DNA of 64,000 nucleotides from NCBI GenBank assembly GCA_022844125.1, contig JALHMI010000015.1, positions 1 through 64,000 on the forward strand, read 5' to 3'. Below, piece by piece: positions 17,691 through 25,601 of the stretch. A program made the translations under genes and the position numbers. The notes beneath the pieces were generated by a model. It did no database searches. It was not told the origin of the DNA and saw nothing but the letters and a program-made list of their open reading frames with translations. Origin of the DNA: Pirellulales bacterium (GTDB taxonomy: Bacteria; Planctomycetota; Planctomycetia; Pirellulales; PALSA-1355). How positions within the stretch are numbered: position 1 is the first letter of the stretch; each line of letters opens with the position of its first letter.

Positions 17691-18491
17691 TCACGCGAGG
17701 CGGCTGGCTACGGACTTGCCGTCGAGGTTCACGGTCAGTTCTTCCTTGATGGCAATGCCACTGATTTGCTGCGCGACCATCTGATCGGCCAGGGCCAGGA
17801 TTCGTGCGGCGGCTTGATCCGGAGGAACGCCGCGGGCGTGGATGTTCGAAATCAGGTTGCGCTGGGCGTCGGTGTGGCCGGCCTGCGGACGATAGGCCAT
17901 GTAGGCCGAAAGGCTCTCGGCGGTCGCCAGGCCGGGGCGCTCGCCGATGAGGAGCACCGCGACGCGCGGGCGAAGCAAGGCGCCGACGTCGTTCAAAAGT
18001 CCGACGCGGCAGTGGCACACGACGAACGTTCGGCCGAGCGACCAGTTTCGCGCTTGGGCGCCTTTTGCCAACAGCGGCAGCAAGGCCGGAACCTGCGACA
18101 CCACGGCTGCCGAACTGAGGCCATCGCCGACGACGATCTGGAAGTCGACGTCCGTAGGACAGTGCGCAAGAATCGTCGCGCGTGCTTCGTCACTGAACTG
18201 CCGGCCGAGTTGGGGACGCTTGAGGAATTCGGCTTTGTCGTGAGCCTGTGTCTGCACCTCGAAGAGCTTGTACGACGCGACGAGCTGCGGATCGAAGTCG
18301 CGGTTCAGGTCCAGTTCGGAGTGAACCGCGTCGACGGCAAAGGCGTGATCCTCGCGCAATTCGAGCTGCGTATCGGTGCGATACGACGAACCGGCGCGAC
18401 CCACGACCAGCCGCGCGGGCGTCCGGGCCCGGAGCTCGGCCAAGGCCCGGGTGAGTTGGTTCTGCGGTTGTGGTTGGATTTCGCGGGCCAT
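17691..18491 (-). CDS. eutC: Ethanolamine ammonia-lyase small subunit
   Basis: 266 residues. EutC is the small subunit of adenosylcobalamin-dependent ethanolamine ammonia-lyase, which converts ethanolamine to acetaldehyde and ammonia. Family motifs are clear: TPARLVVGRAGSSYRT, FAVDAVHSELD, FQIVVGDGLSSAAV and VAVLLIGERPGL, the last close to the cobalamin-contacting surface. The ORF can be extended to 18605, but that would overlap the end of eutB; ATG 18491 (MAREIQPQ) lies 19 bases after the eutB stop and fits an operon. The gene is slightly shorter than the approximately 295 residues of the enterobacterial protein, mainly at the N-terminus. Confidence 0.93.
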   Translation of the reverse strand: MAREIQPQPQNQLTRALAELRARTPARLVVGRAGSSYRTDTQLELREDHAFAVDAVHSELDLNRDFDPQLVASYKLFEVQTQAHDKAEFLKRPQLGRQFSDEARATILAHCPTDVDFQIVVGDGLSSAAVVSQVPALLPLLAKGAQARNWSLGRTFVVCHCRVGLLNDVGALLRPRVAVLLIGERPGLATAESLSAYMAYRPQAGHTDAQRNLISNIHARGVPPDQAAARILALADQMVAQQISGIAIKEELTVNLDGKSVASRLA

Positions 18492-18510
18492 CGGCGAGTA
18501 GCGGTTCGAA

Positions 18511-19926
18511 CTATCGGACGTCGACGGCGCCGATGAGCGATTGTAGCTCACCCAGCAGCGGATGCGTGGCCATGTCGCCGATCGCCAGTTGGCCGCCTGA
18601 GACAATGCCGCGCTCCTCCAGCCAGGCGAGGAACTCCGGCGCCGGCTTCAGGCCGAACAGCCGCCGCATGGCTGCGCCGTCGTGGAAGCTGGTCGACTGG
18701 TAACTGAGCATGACGTCGTCGGCGCAGGGCACGCCCATGAAGTAATTGCAGCCGGCGGCGGTGAGCAGGGTAAGCAGGTTGTCGGCCGAGTTCTGATCGG
18801 CCTGGGCGTGGTTGGTGTAGCAGACGTCGCAGCCCATGGGCAGCCCGAGCAGCTTGCCCATGAAGTGGTCTTCGAGGCCTGCGCGGATGATCTGCCGCTC
18901 GTCGTAAAGGTATTCGGGCCCGATGAAGCCGACCACGGTGTTGACCAGGTGCGGCGCGAACGCCCGGGCGACACCGTAGGCCCGGGCTTCGAGCGTGAGT
19001 TGATCGATGCCGTGATGAGCTTCGGCCGAAAGGGCGCTCCCCTGGCCGGTTTCGAAGTACATGACATTCTGGCCGATCCAGCGCACGTCGCGCTGGGCGT
19101 GATGCTCGAGCGTTCGCTCGCGGCCTTCGCGCAAGAGGTCGAGCGAGATGCCGAAGCTGGCGTTCGCGGCCTGGGTGCCAGCGACGGACTGGAACAAGAG
19201 ATCGATCGGCGCGCCGCGCTCCAAGGCCGCGAGCTGCGTCGTGATGTGGGCGAGCACGCAGTGCTGCGTTGGCGCGCCGCTGACGGTGATCAAACGATCG
19301 AGGGAATGTAAGATTACGGCCACGGTGTCGACCGACTCGATGGCCGGGTTCACTCCGATCACCGCGTCGCCGCAGCCATAGAGCAGCCCTTCAACGACGG
19401 TGAGCAAGATGCCGCCCAGGTCGTCGGCCGGATGGTTGGGTTGCACGCGGATGCCCAGGACGCCGCGCTCGCCCAGCGTGTTGCGACAGCGCGTGACATT
19501 GCGAATCTTGGCGGCCACAAGGATCAGGTCCTTGTTGCTCATCAACTTGGCAGCGGCCGCAGCCATCTCGGGCGCGATCGCCTGCTGCACGCCGGCGATC
19601 GTCTCGCCGGTGGTGGCGTCGTCCAGGAGCCACTCGCGGAATTCGCCGACAGTCAGGCCGGCTAGCGGTGCGAAGCCGGCTGCATCATGCGAATCCAGGA
19701 TCAGTCGGCTGACTTCGTCGTTGGCGGGGTCGATGAGTGGCGTATCGAGGATCTCGCGGAGCGTTATATCGGCTAGAACGCGTTTTGCCGCCACACGCTC
19801 GCGCTGATCCGTGGCCGCGATGCCAGCCAGTGAGTCGCCCGACTTCTCTTCATTGGCCTTGGCGAAGACTTCGGCCAAGGAGACAAATGTGTAGCGCTGG
19901 TAGCGAACGGTGGTCGAATAGGTCAT
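18511..19926 (-). CDS. eutB: Ethanolamine ammonia-lyase large subunit
   Basis: 471 residues, close to the usual length of about 455. EutB forms the catalytic TIM barrel that binds ethanolamine and the adenosylcobalamin cofactor. Recognisable family stretches are LMSNKDLILVAAKIRNVTR, GEGLLYGCGDAVIGVNP-like VVEGLLYGCGDAVIGVNPA, VLAHITTQLAAL, FQSVAGTQAANASFGI, YFETGQGSALSAEAHHG and GCDVCYTNHAQADQN. It is followed by eutC at a spacing of 19 bases. No reactivase (eutA), transporter, microcompartment shell protein or aldehyde-handling eut gene is adjacent, so acetaldehyde would be released in the cytosol unless those genes lie elsewhere. No cobalamin riboswitch was seen upstream. Confidence 0.95.
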   Translation of the reverse strand: MTYSTTVRYQRYTFVSLAEVFAKANEEKSGDSLAGIAATDQRERVAAKRVLADITLREILDTPLIDPANDEVSRLILDSHDAAGFAPLAGLTVGEFREWLLDDATTGETIAGVQQAIAPEMAAAAAKLMSNKDLILVAAKIRNVTRCRNTLGERGVLGIRVQPNHPADDLGGILLTVVEGLLYGCGDAVIGVNPAIESVDTVAVILHSLDRLITVSGAPTQHCVLAHITTQLAALERGAPIDLLFQSVAGTQAANASFGISLDLLREGRERTLEHHAQRDVRWIGQNVMYFETGQGSALSAEAHHGIDQLTLEARAYGVARAFAPHLVNTVVGFIGPEYLYDERQIIRAGLEDHFMGKLLGLPMGCDVCYTNHAQADQNSADNLLTLLTAAGCNYFMGVPCADDVMLSYQSTSFHDGAAMRRLFGLKPAPEFLAWLEERGIVSGGQLAIGDMATHPLLGELQSLIGAVDVR

Positions 19927-19994
19927 GCCGCTATTCTAATGCCGCCGCTTCTCCGGAACAGCCGTTCCGCACCAGTGCTGCAGGAGACGAGGCG

Positions 19995-20381
19995 CTACCG
20001 ACCCTGGGCGGCGGGAAGCATGAACCGAGGCGGAGATTCGAGCTCGCGCGGCCTTAGGTACTCGATGGATAATAGCGATTCGGGGAACGCTCGCTTCGCC
20101 CGTTGCACCATCCGTTCGGCGTTCTCCATCGTCTCGGTGCCGGGGTCGGCGATGATCACCAGCGGCAGCTTGGCATACCCAGTCTCGCCGAACAGCCAGA
20201 GCATACCAGGCGCGGAAACGGAGTCCGAGGGCTGGAGATTCAGGGCAGTCGCAAACTCGGAGCGCTCCCGCATCCACGACTGCTGGTGGCTGGCAATGGA
20301 GAGTGTCACGGCCGTGAGGATTCCCAAGCAGAGTGCGATCTGAACTGGCCTGCGACGGGACAAGGCTGAAAGTTGTCGCAT
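19995..20381 (-). CDS. Small membrane-anchored protein of unknown function
   Basis: 128 residues from ATG 20381, which has GGAG about 7 nt upstream. A single hydrophobic helix (about residues 13-31, PVQIALCLGILTAVTLSIA) follows an Arg-rich N-terminus, so it is a signal anchor with the rest outside the cytoplasm. The distal part has a strand-helix pattern, LPLVIIADPGTETMENAERM then QRAKRAFPESLLSIEYLRP. No family recognised. It ends 68 bases before eutB on the same strand and may be co-transcribed with it. The GMC oxidoreductase gene diverges on the other side. Confidence 0.55.
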   Translation of the reverse strand: MRQLSALSRRRPVQIALCLGILTAVTLSIASHQQSWMRERSEFATALNLQPSDSVSAPGMLWLFGETGYAKLPLVIIADPGTETMENAERMVQRAKRAFPESLLSIEYLRPRELESPPRFMLPAAQGR

Positions 20382-20511
20382 ACGACATCTCCGATGGCTG
20401 GGAAGTGGTCGGGTGCAGAGGGTAGCAGGTCTCCCCATCGGAAGGAATGCCAGGGCCCGTCCGGGACGGATTTTACTTCGGCTTTTCGCTGTGCCCGGAT
20501 ACGATACCGCC

Positions 20512-22140
20512 ATGGGCGGTGAACACTTCGACTTTGACTATCTCATCATTGGCTCGGGCTTCGGCGGCAGCGTCTCGGCGCTGCGGCTGTCGGAGAAGGG
20601 CTACCGCGTTGGCGTGCTGGAACGCGGCAAGCGGTGGCAGGCAGCCGATTTTCCGCGGACGAACTGGAACCTGCGGAAGTTTCTCTGGGCCCCGCTGCTC
20701 AGATGCTTTGGCATCCAGGCGATCACGATCCTCCGCGACGTGATGATTTTGCACGGCACAGGTGTCGGCGGCGGCAGCCTGGTGTATGCCAACACGCTGC
20801 TCGTACCGCCAGACGTAGTCTTTGAGGATCCTCGCTGGCGAAACCTGGGCAACTGGAAGGACGAGCTCGCGCCGCACTATGCGACCGCTCAGCGAATGCT
20901 GGGCGCCACGACGGCCGTCTGTCCGACCGAGACCGACCTGATGCTGCGCGAGATCGCCACGGACATGGGCGTCGGCGAAACTTGGAAACCGACCCAGGTC
21001 GCGGTGTACTTTGGCGAGCCCGGCAAAACCGCGGCCGATCCGTACTTCGATGGCACGGGCCCCGAGCGCACTGGCTGCACGCAATGCGGCGGTTGCATGG
21101 TCGGTTGTCGGCACGGCGCGAAAAACACGCTCGACAAGAACTACCTGTACTTCGCCGAGAAACTCGGCACACAGATCATTCCCGAGACCGAGGTCCTCGA
21201 TATTCGCGAGCTTGCGGGCGGCGGATACGAAGTCGACACGCGCAGGATCACGGACCTGGTGTTCAAGCGACGGCGGACCTTTCGTACTCGCGGGATCGTC
21301 CTCTCCGGCGGCGTGCTGGGGACGGTTCCGCTGCTGCTGAAATGCAAGGAACGTGGCTCGCTCGCGCGGCTCTCCGATCAGCTCGGCAACTTTGTACGCA
21401 CCAACAGCGAAGCCCTGGTCGGCGCGAAGAGCCGCCGGCCGGACGTCGACTATTCGCGCGGCGTGGCCATCGCCTCGGGCTTTCATCCCACGGCGGACAC
21501 GCACATCGAGATGGTCCGTTATGGTCGCGGGCAGGACTTTATGTCCCTGCTTACGACGGTGCTGACCGGCTCCGGAGGCCAGCTGCCGCGAGCGGTTCGT
21601 TGGCTGGGCGAAATCGTGCGTCATCCGCTGAAGTTTCTGCGGGTCTCGAATCCGTTTGGTTTTGCCCGGAAGACAGGCATCTTGCTGGTGATGCAGACGC
21701 TGCCCAGTCACATGCGGCTGGGGCTGCGCCGAAAGTGGCTGTGGCCGTTTTCGCGGCAAGTCGATTCTGTGGCCGATTCGCCCGAGCAGGTGCCCAAGGT
21801 GATTATGCTGGCGAATGACGTGGCCGAGCGATTGGCCGAGAAAATGGACGGCGACACGGTGAGTGGCGTGGGCGAGGTGCTGCTAAACCTGTCGTCGACG
21901 GCCCATATCCTGGGGGGCTGCCCGATGGGAACTGACGCCTCGCAGGGGGTAATCGATAAGTATGGCCGGGCGTTCGGATATGATAACTTTTACGTTGCCG
22001 ACGGCTCGGTCGTGCCGGTGAACCTGAGCGTGAACCCGAGCCTGACGATTTGTGCTCTTAGCGAGTGGATTGCCAGTCACATTCCACCGAAAGAAACCGT
22101 CCGAGAAAACGAACCCGCAGGTGCCGCATGTCCACGATGA
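20512..22140 (+). CDS. GMC-family FAD oxidoreductase with a four-cysteine cluster
   Basis: 542 residues from ATG 20512 (MGGEHFDFDYLIIGSG); the frame opens earlier, but this start puts the Rossmann motif GSGFGGSVSALRLSEKG at the N-terminus as expected. GTGVGGGSLVYANTLL is the second FAD contact. The C-terminal HILGGCPMGTDASQGV and FYVADGSVVPVNLSVNPSLT carry the GMC active-site region, as in cholesterol-oxidase-like enzymes. Residues 189-199 read CTQCGGCMVGC, a CxxCxxCxxxC arrangement, followed by RHGAKNTLDKNYL. This cysteine cluster is shared by a subgroup of GMC proteins and resembles an iron-sulfur ligand set. The substrate is probably an alcohol. The stop overlaps the start of the aldehyde dehydrogenase by 13 bases, so the pair is translationally coupled and could oxidise an alcohol to an acid. 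Confidence 0.88.
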   Translation: MGGEHFDFDYLIIGSGFGGSVSALRLSEKGYRVGVLERGKRWQAADFPRTNWNLRKFLWAPLLRCFGIQAITILRDVMILHGTGVGGGSLVYANTLLVPPDVVFEDPRWRNLGNWKDELAPHYATAQRMLGATTAVCPTETDLMLREIATDMGVGETWKPTQVAVYFGEPGKTAADPYFDGTGPERTGCTQCGGCMVGCRHGAKNTLDKNYLYFAEKLGTQIIPETEVLDIRELAGGGYEVDTRRITDLVFKRRRTFRTRGIVLSGGVLGTVPLLLKCKERGSLARLSDQLGNFVRTNSEALVGAKSRRPDVDYSRGVAIASGFHPTADTHIEMVRYGRGQDFMSLLTTVLTGSGGQLPRAVRWLGEIVRHPLKFLRVSNPFGFARKTGILLVMQTLPSHMRLGLRRKWLWPFSRQVDSVADSPEQVPKVIMLANDVAERLAEKMDGDTVSGVGEVLLNLSSTAHILGGCPMGTDASQGVIDKYGRAFGYDNFYVADGSVVPVNLSVNPSLTICALSEWIASHIPPKETVRENEPAGAACPR

Positions 22141-23831
22141 TTGAGCGTAAACAGCAGACTCCGACTCCCGCGGATCACTTGGATCGAGCGGCTGCGGAAT
22201 TGGCGGCGGCGCGAGCACGCCTCACCGCCACCTCGCTCACGGAACGCCGCCAGTTGATGGAAGAGTGCCTCGACCGGCTGGTAGAGTTGGCTCCCCGCTG
22301 GGTTGAAGCCGCCTGCGAGGCGAAGGGGATCCCGGCCGGCAGTCCGCTGCGCGGTGAAGAAGTGGCGGCCGGCGTGGTGGCCACGGCCCGACACCTGCGG
22401 CTGTTGATCGACAATTATAAGGCGGTCGAACGCGAAGGGCACATTCCGCTGCCGAAAGCGCCGTTCACGCTGCCCGACGGTTCGCTGGGCGTGCAGGTGA
22501 TGCCCGTAAAGGGCCTGTTCGATTCGCTGGTGTTCGCCGGCTTCGTGGCTACGGCGGTGCTAGGCCCCGAAGTGAAGAAAGCCGATCTCGAAAAGCTCGG
22601 CAGTCATCTCAAGAATTTTCCGCCGGCGAAAACGGTGCTGGTGTTGGGAGCCGGAAACGTTTCGAGCATTCCGGCGACGGACGCGATCAGCAAGATTTTT
22701 CAAGAGGGGCACGTCGTCCTCCTCAAGATGAACCCGGTGAACGAGTACCTGGGGCCGATCTTCCAGCAGCTCTTCGGCCGGCTGATCGAGCTGGGCTTTC
22801 TGCGGATCATCTACGGCGGGGCCGACGTCGGCGCGGCGGCCGTCAACCACGCCCAGGTTGACGAGGTGCACATCACCGGCTCGATCCATTCGCACGACGC
22901 GATCGTGTGGGGGCCAAATGGGCCAGAACGCGAGCGACGCAAGCGCGAGAACGACCCCGTGCTCGATAAGCCGATTACCAGCGAACTGGGCAACGTGAGC
23001 CCCTGGATCATCGTGCCGGGGCCCTACTCGGAGGCTCAGCTCAAGTTCCAGGCGGAGAACGTGGCCGCTTCGATCGCGAACAACGCCTCGTTCAACTGCG
23101 TGGCCACGAAGATGATCGTGACCTGGAAAAACTGGCCGCAGCGGCAGCAGTTCCTGGATTATGTCGAGGAAGTCCTCCGCCGCGTGCCGCCGCGGAAGGC
23201 CTACTATCCGGGCGCGCATGAGCGCTATGCCAAGTTCACCGGCAAATCTCCCGCGACTCAGCCGGGAGGCGAGCTGCCGTGGACGCTGGTGCGCGATGCG
23301 AATCCTGAGACGATGCCGGTGCTGTACTGCGAAGAGTCGTTCGTGTGCGTGTGCGCGGAAACGGCGCTCGGCGCGGCCAACGAACGGGAGTTTCTGGACA
23401 AGGCCGTCGAGTTTGCCAACAATAAACTGTGGGGCACGCTCAGTGCGGCGATTACGGTGCATCCGAGCTTCCGCAAGGACCCAGCCGGGGCTAAATGCTT
23501 CAACGCTGCCCTGACAAGTTTGCGGCATGGGGCGGTCGGCATTAATCACTGGCCGGCGCTCGTGTATGCGATGATGAGCCCGCCGTGGGGTGGTTACCCG
23601 AGCGGAACGCTGGCCGACGCGCAGAGCGGCATCGGCTCGGTGCACAACACATTCATGCTCGACCACGTACAAAAGACCGTACTCGAAGGCCCGCTGACGA
23701 TCTGGCCCAAGCCATTCTGGTTTCCCACGCACAAGGCACCCGAGCCGATCGCCTGGAAGGTGCTCGAGCTGTATCACAAGCCGTCGGCTTGGAAGCTGCC
23801 GGGGCTGGTGTTGGGTTCGCTGAAAGGGTAG
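22128..23831 (+). CDS. Aldehyde dehydrogenase family protein
   Basis: 567 residues, longer than the usual 480-500 of the superfamily. The start overlaps the preceding gene. The NAD-binding region contains KTVLVLGAGNVSSIPATDAI and VHITGSIHSHDAIVWG; the catalytic cysteine is Cys324 in NASFNCVATKMIV and the late motif GHAxxSxx-type is replaced by SLRHGAVGINHWPALVYAMM. ELGNVSPWIIVPG is the conserved ELGG-like strand. The N-terminal 60 residues are helical and Ala-rich. The coupling to the GMC oxidoreductase suggests it removes the aldehyde made by that enzyme; acetaldehyde from the nearby ethanolamine lyase is a second possible substrate. Neither is proven. Confidence 0.85.
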   Translation: MSTMIERKQQTPTPADHLDRAAAELAAARARLTATSLTERRQLMEECLDRLVELAPRWVEAACEAKGIPAGSPLRGEEVAAGVVATARHLRLLIDNYKAVEREGHIPLPKAPFTLPDGSLGVQVMPVKGLFDSLVFAGFVATAVLGPEVKKADLEKLGSHLKNFPPAKTVLVLGAGNVSSIPATDAISKIFQEGHVVLLKMNPVNEYLGPIFQQLFGRLIELGFLRIIYGGADVGAAAVNHAQVDEVHITGSIHSHDAIVWGPNGPERERRKRENDPVLDKPITSELGNVSPWIIVPGPYSEAQLKFQAENVAASIANNASFNCVATKMIVTWKNWPQRQQFLDYVEEVLRRVPPRKAYYPGAHERYAKFTGKSPATQPGGELPWTLVRDANPETMPVLYCEESFVCVCAETALGAANEREFLDKAVEFANNKLWGTLSAAITVHPSFRKDPAGAKCFNAALTSLRHGAVGINHWPALVYAMMSPPWGGYPSGTLADAQSGIGSVHNTFMLDHVQKTVLEGPLTIWPKPFWFPTHKAPEPIAWKVLELYHKPSAWKLPGLVLGSLKG

Positions 23832-23866
23832 GGCAGGGGTCGCGGCGCATGAATGTCGTGCTCCGC

Positions 23867-23897
23867 TGGGTGCCACAGGTGGTCGCGTGGCGGTTCA
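23867..23897. repeat. Palindromic repeat, copy 3, between convergent genes
   Basis: TGGGTGCCACAGGTGG followed by TCGCGTGGCGGTTCA. It matches the reverse complement of copy 1 at 28 of 31 positions and copy 2 at 27 of 31. The second arm (CACCTGTGCC in the others) has decayed. It lies between the converging aldehyde dehydrogenase and methyltransferase genes. Confidence 0.75.
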
Positions 23898-23972
23898 GCG
23901 GTGATCGTTCCGCATCGTGAGACGTCGGCGCGCGAAAGCCTTGAGACGAAATGCACGGCAGCCGATTGTGCG

Positions 23973-25562
23973 CTAAGCGATCAGCATCGCGTGCGTCTTT
24001 AGTCGCTCGAGCGCGGCGGGCACCGCTTCGACGAACGCCTGGCGAATCTGCTCCGGCGTGGCAACTTGTTGCCCTGGCGCGGAGACGATCAGTTGACCGC
24101 GCTGGCTGGCGGCGACGAGTCCGTCGACAAGCGCTGCACTATTGTGCGTTCCATCGAGCAGTGTGATGACCATTCGATCGAGTGCATCGAAGCGGACGGC
24201 ATGATGGCGGCGGCTGGTGACAATCTCACTGCGGCCGCCCTGCAGTCGCGCGAGCGGGCTAACCGAGGGTTTCTCGCTGATCTTCGCGACATAGGCGTCG
24301 GGCCCGCAGCTGGCCTGCACGACCCCGCCAACGAGGCACTGCAAGAGATTGTCTTGCAGGCGCTGGATTTCTGCGGGTCCCGGCGGCGGGGCGCCAACTG
24401 CCTGAACTCGGCTGGTCGCTTCGCCGACCAGGTCGTCGATGGCGACCGACGCCGGCCAGAGTTCGCCCAGGTGCTGCAGCGCCGCCTTGGCCAGCACGAC
24501 CGGCGTGCTGATCCGTCCGCCTGCGAGTGTTGTGAAATGCGAAACTCCGTCGGACCTGAGATCGACGGGCGGATTCTCGGGTTTGACCGCGGCCGAGAAG
24601 CGCATTCCGGCGAGAAACGCGGTTTCCATGGTGGCGGACACTTGGGCGGTCTGGGGCACGAGGAGCGTCTGGCGAATCGCTCGGTTGCGAATGATGTCGC
24701 GAAACTGTTCCTGCTGAATCGGGTCACTGGTGAGTGCCGCTAGATGTTGTTCGGTTTCCGGGTCGAGCATGTCGATTGGCCGGACGCCCAGCGTGGCCTC
24801 GCCTAGAAGTTGAAGCTGGTGTCGAGCGGCATGGGCCATGAAGTCCTTGAAGAGCACGGGATGGCTCGCGGGCGCCAGGTGGTCGTGCCACAGATATGCA
24901 TCTGGAAGCTGCGCGAGCGGAGCTAGTTCCTCCTGAATCAAGTTATCGAGCGCCCGCTTTTCGTCGAAGCACTGTTTGAGCAACTCGAGCAATTGGCGCG
25001 ACTTCTGCATCTGCTCGGCGGGCGTAACGGCGACCCGCGCGTCATACTTCATCATGTGCCGAAACACGTCGTGCAGCCGCCAACCAGGATACGTCTTATA
25101 GCTGATGAACGCCACGCCTTGCGGCGCGAGTTGGTCGCGACAGATGGCCAGCAGCCGTTCTCGCACAGGCTGCTCGACCCAGGAGTAGACACCCTGGGCC
25201 AGGATGTAATCGAATTTGTTCTCGGAGGGCGTGAAGTCGACGAGATCTTGAAGTTGGAATTCAACGTTCTTGAGCGAAAGTTCGGAGGCGATGGTGCGTG
25301 CTTCCTGAATCTGCCGCGGTGAGACGTCAACGCCGACGAAGGTGGCCTCGGGATAGCGCTCGGCGAGCGGCAGTAAGTTCTGCCCGGCCGCACATCCCAG
25401 TTCCAGCACGCGCGCCCGCGCGGCGGGAGCCGGTGTCAGGCCGCGCAGGCGGGCGACCGTCTCGAGAAAGTCGGGCTGCGAGCGAGTGACCGCGAGTCCG
25501 GGGTAGGGAACTGCGTCGTACGACTGAGCGATCAATTGCGAGCTGACTGTTTGCGCCGCCAT
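23973..25562 (-). CDS. Class I methyltransferase with regulatory domain, paralogue 1
   Basis: 529 residues. The N-terminal third is an SAM-dependent methyltransferase: motif I is VLELGCAAGQNLLPLAERYP (about residue 52) and Asp79 in FVGVDVSPRQ should contact the ribose. FDYILAQGVYSWV is motif IV. The middle, YKTYPGWRLHDVFRHMMKYDAR onward, matches the methyltransferase regulatory domain of the protein-lysine-methyltransferase-like group known from rickettsiae. The C-terminal 200 residues (about SLFEPAEIQRLQ-like region) hold a further helical domain present in both paralogues. The substrate is unknown; outer-membrane or surface proteins are one possibility by analogy. It lies 39 bases after the paralogue on the same strand. 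Its product shares the opening YDxVPxP with the neighbour. Confidence 0.85.
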   Translation of the reverse strand: MAAQTVSSQLIAQSYDAVPYPGLAVTRSQPDFLETVARLRGLTPAPAARARVLELGCAAGQNLLPLAERYPEATFVGVDVSPRQIQEARTIASELSLKNVEFQLQDLVDFTPSENKFDYILAQGVYSWVEQPVRERLLAICRDQLAPQGVAFISYKTYPGWRLHDVFRHMMKYDARVAVTPAEQMQKSRQLLELLKQCFDEKRALDNLIQEELAPLAQLPDAYLWHDHLAPASHPVLFKDFMAHAARHQLQLLGEATLGVRPIDMLDPETEQHLAALTSDPIQQEQFRDIIRNRAIRQTLLVPQTAQVSATMETAFLAGMRFSAAVKPENPPVDLRSDGVSHFTTLAGGRISTPVVLAKAALQHLGELWPASVAIDDLVGEATSRVQAVGAPPPGPAEIQRLQDNLLQCLVGGVVQASCGPDAYVAKISEKPSVSPLARLQGGRSEIVTSRRHHAVRFDALDRMVITLLDGTHNSAALVDGLVAASQRGQLIVSAPGQQVATPEQIRQAFVEAVPAALERLKTHAMLIA

Positions 25563-25601
25563 GGCAGGGTCCTACTCGAGGATGGGCTGAAATCTTACTT
25601 C

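Noticed and set aside
17691-23831. Ethanolamine microcompartment operon
   Set aside because: eutB and eutC are present, but no shell protein, EutA, EutE or EutG homologue was seen; the nearby aldehyde dehydrogenase is not of the CoA-acylating EutE type as far as can be judged.
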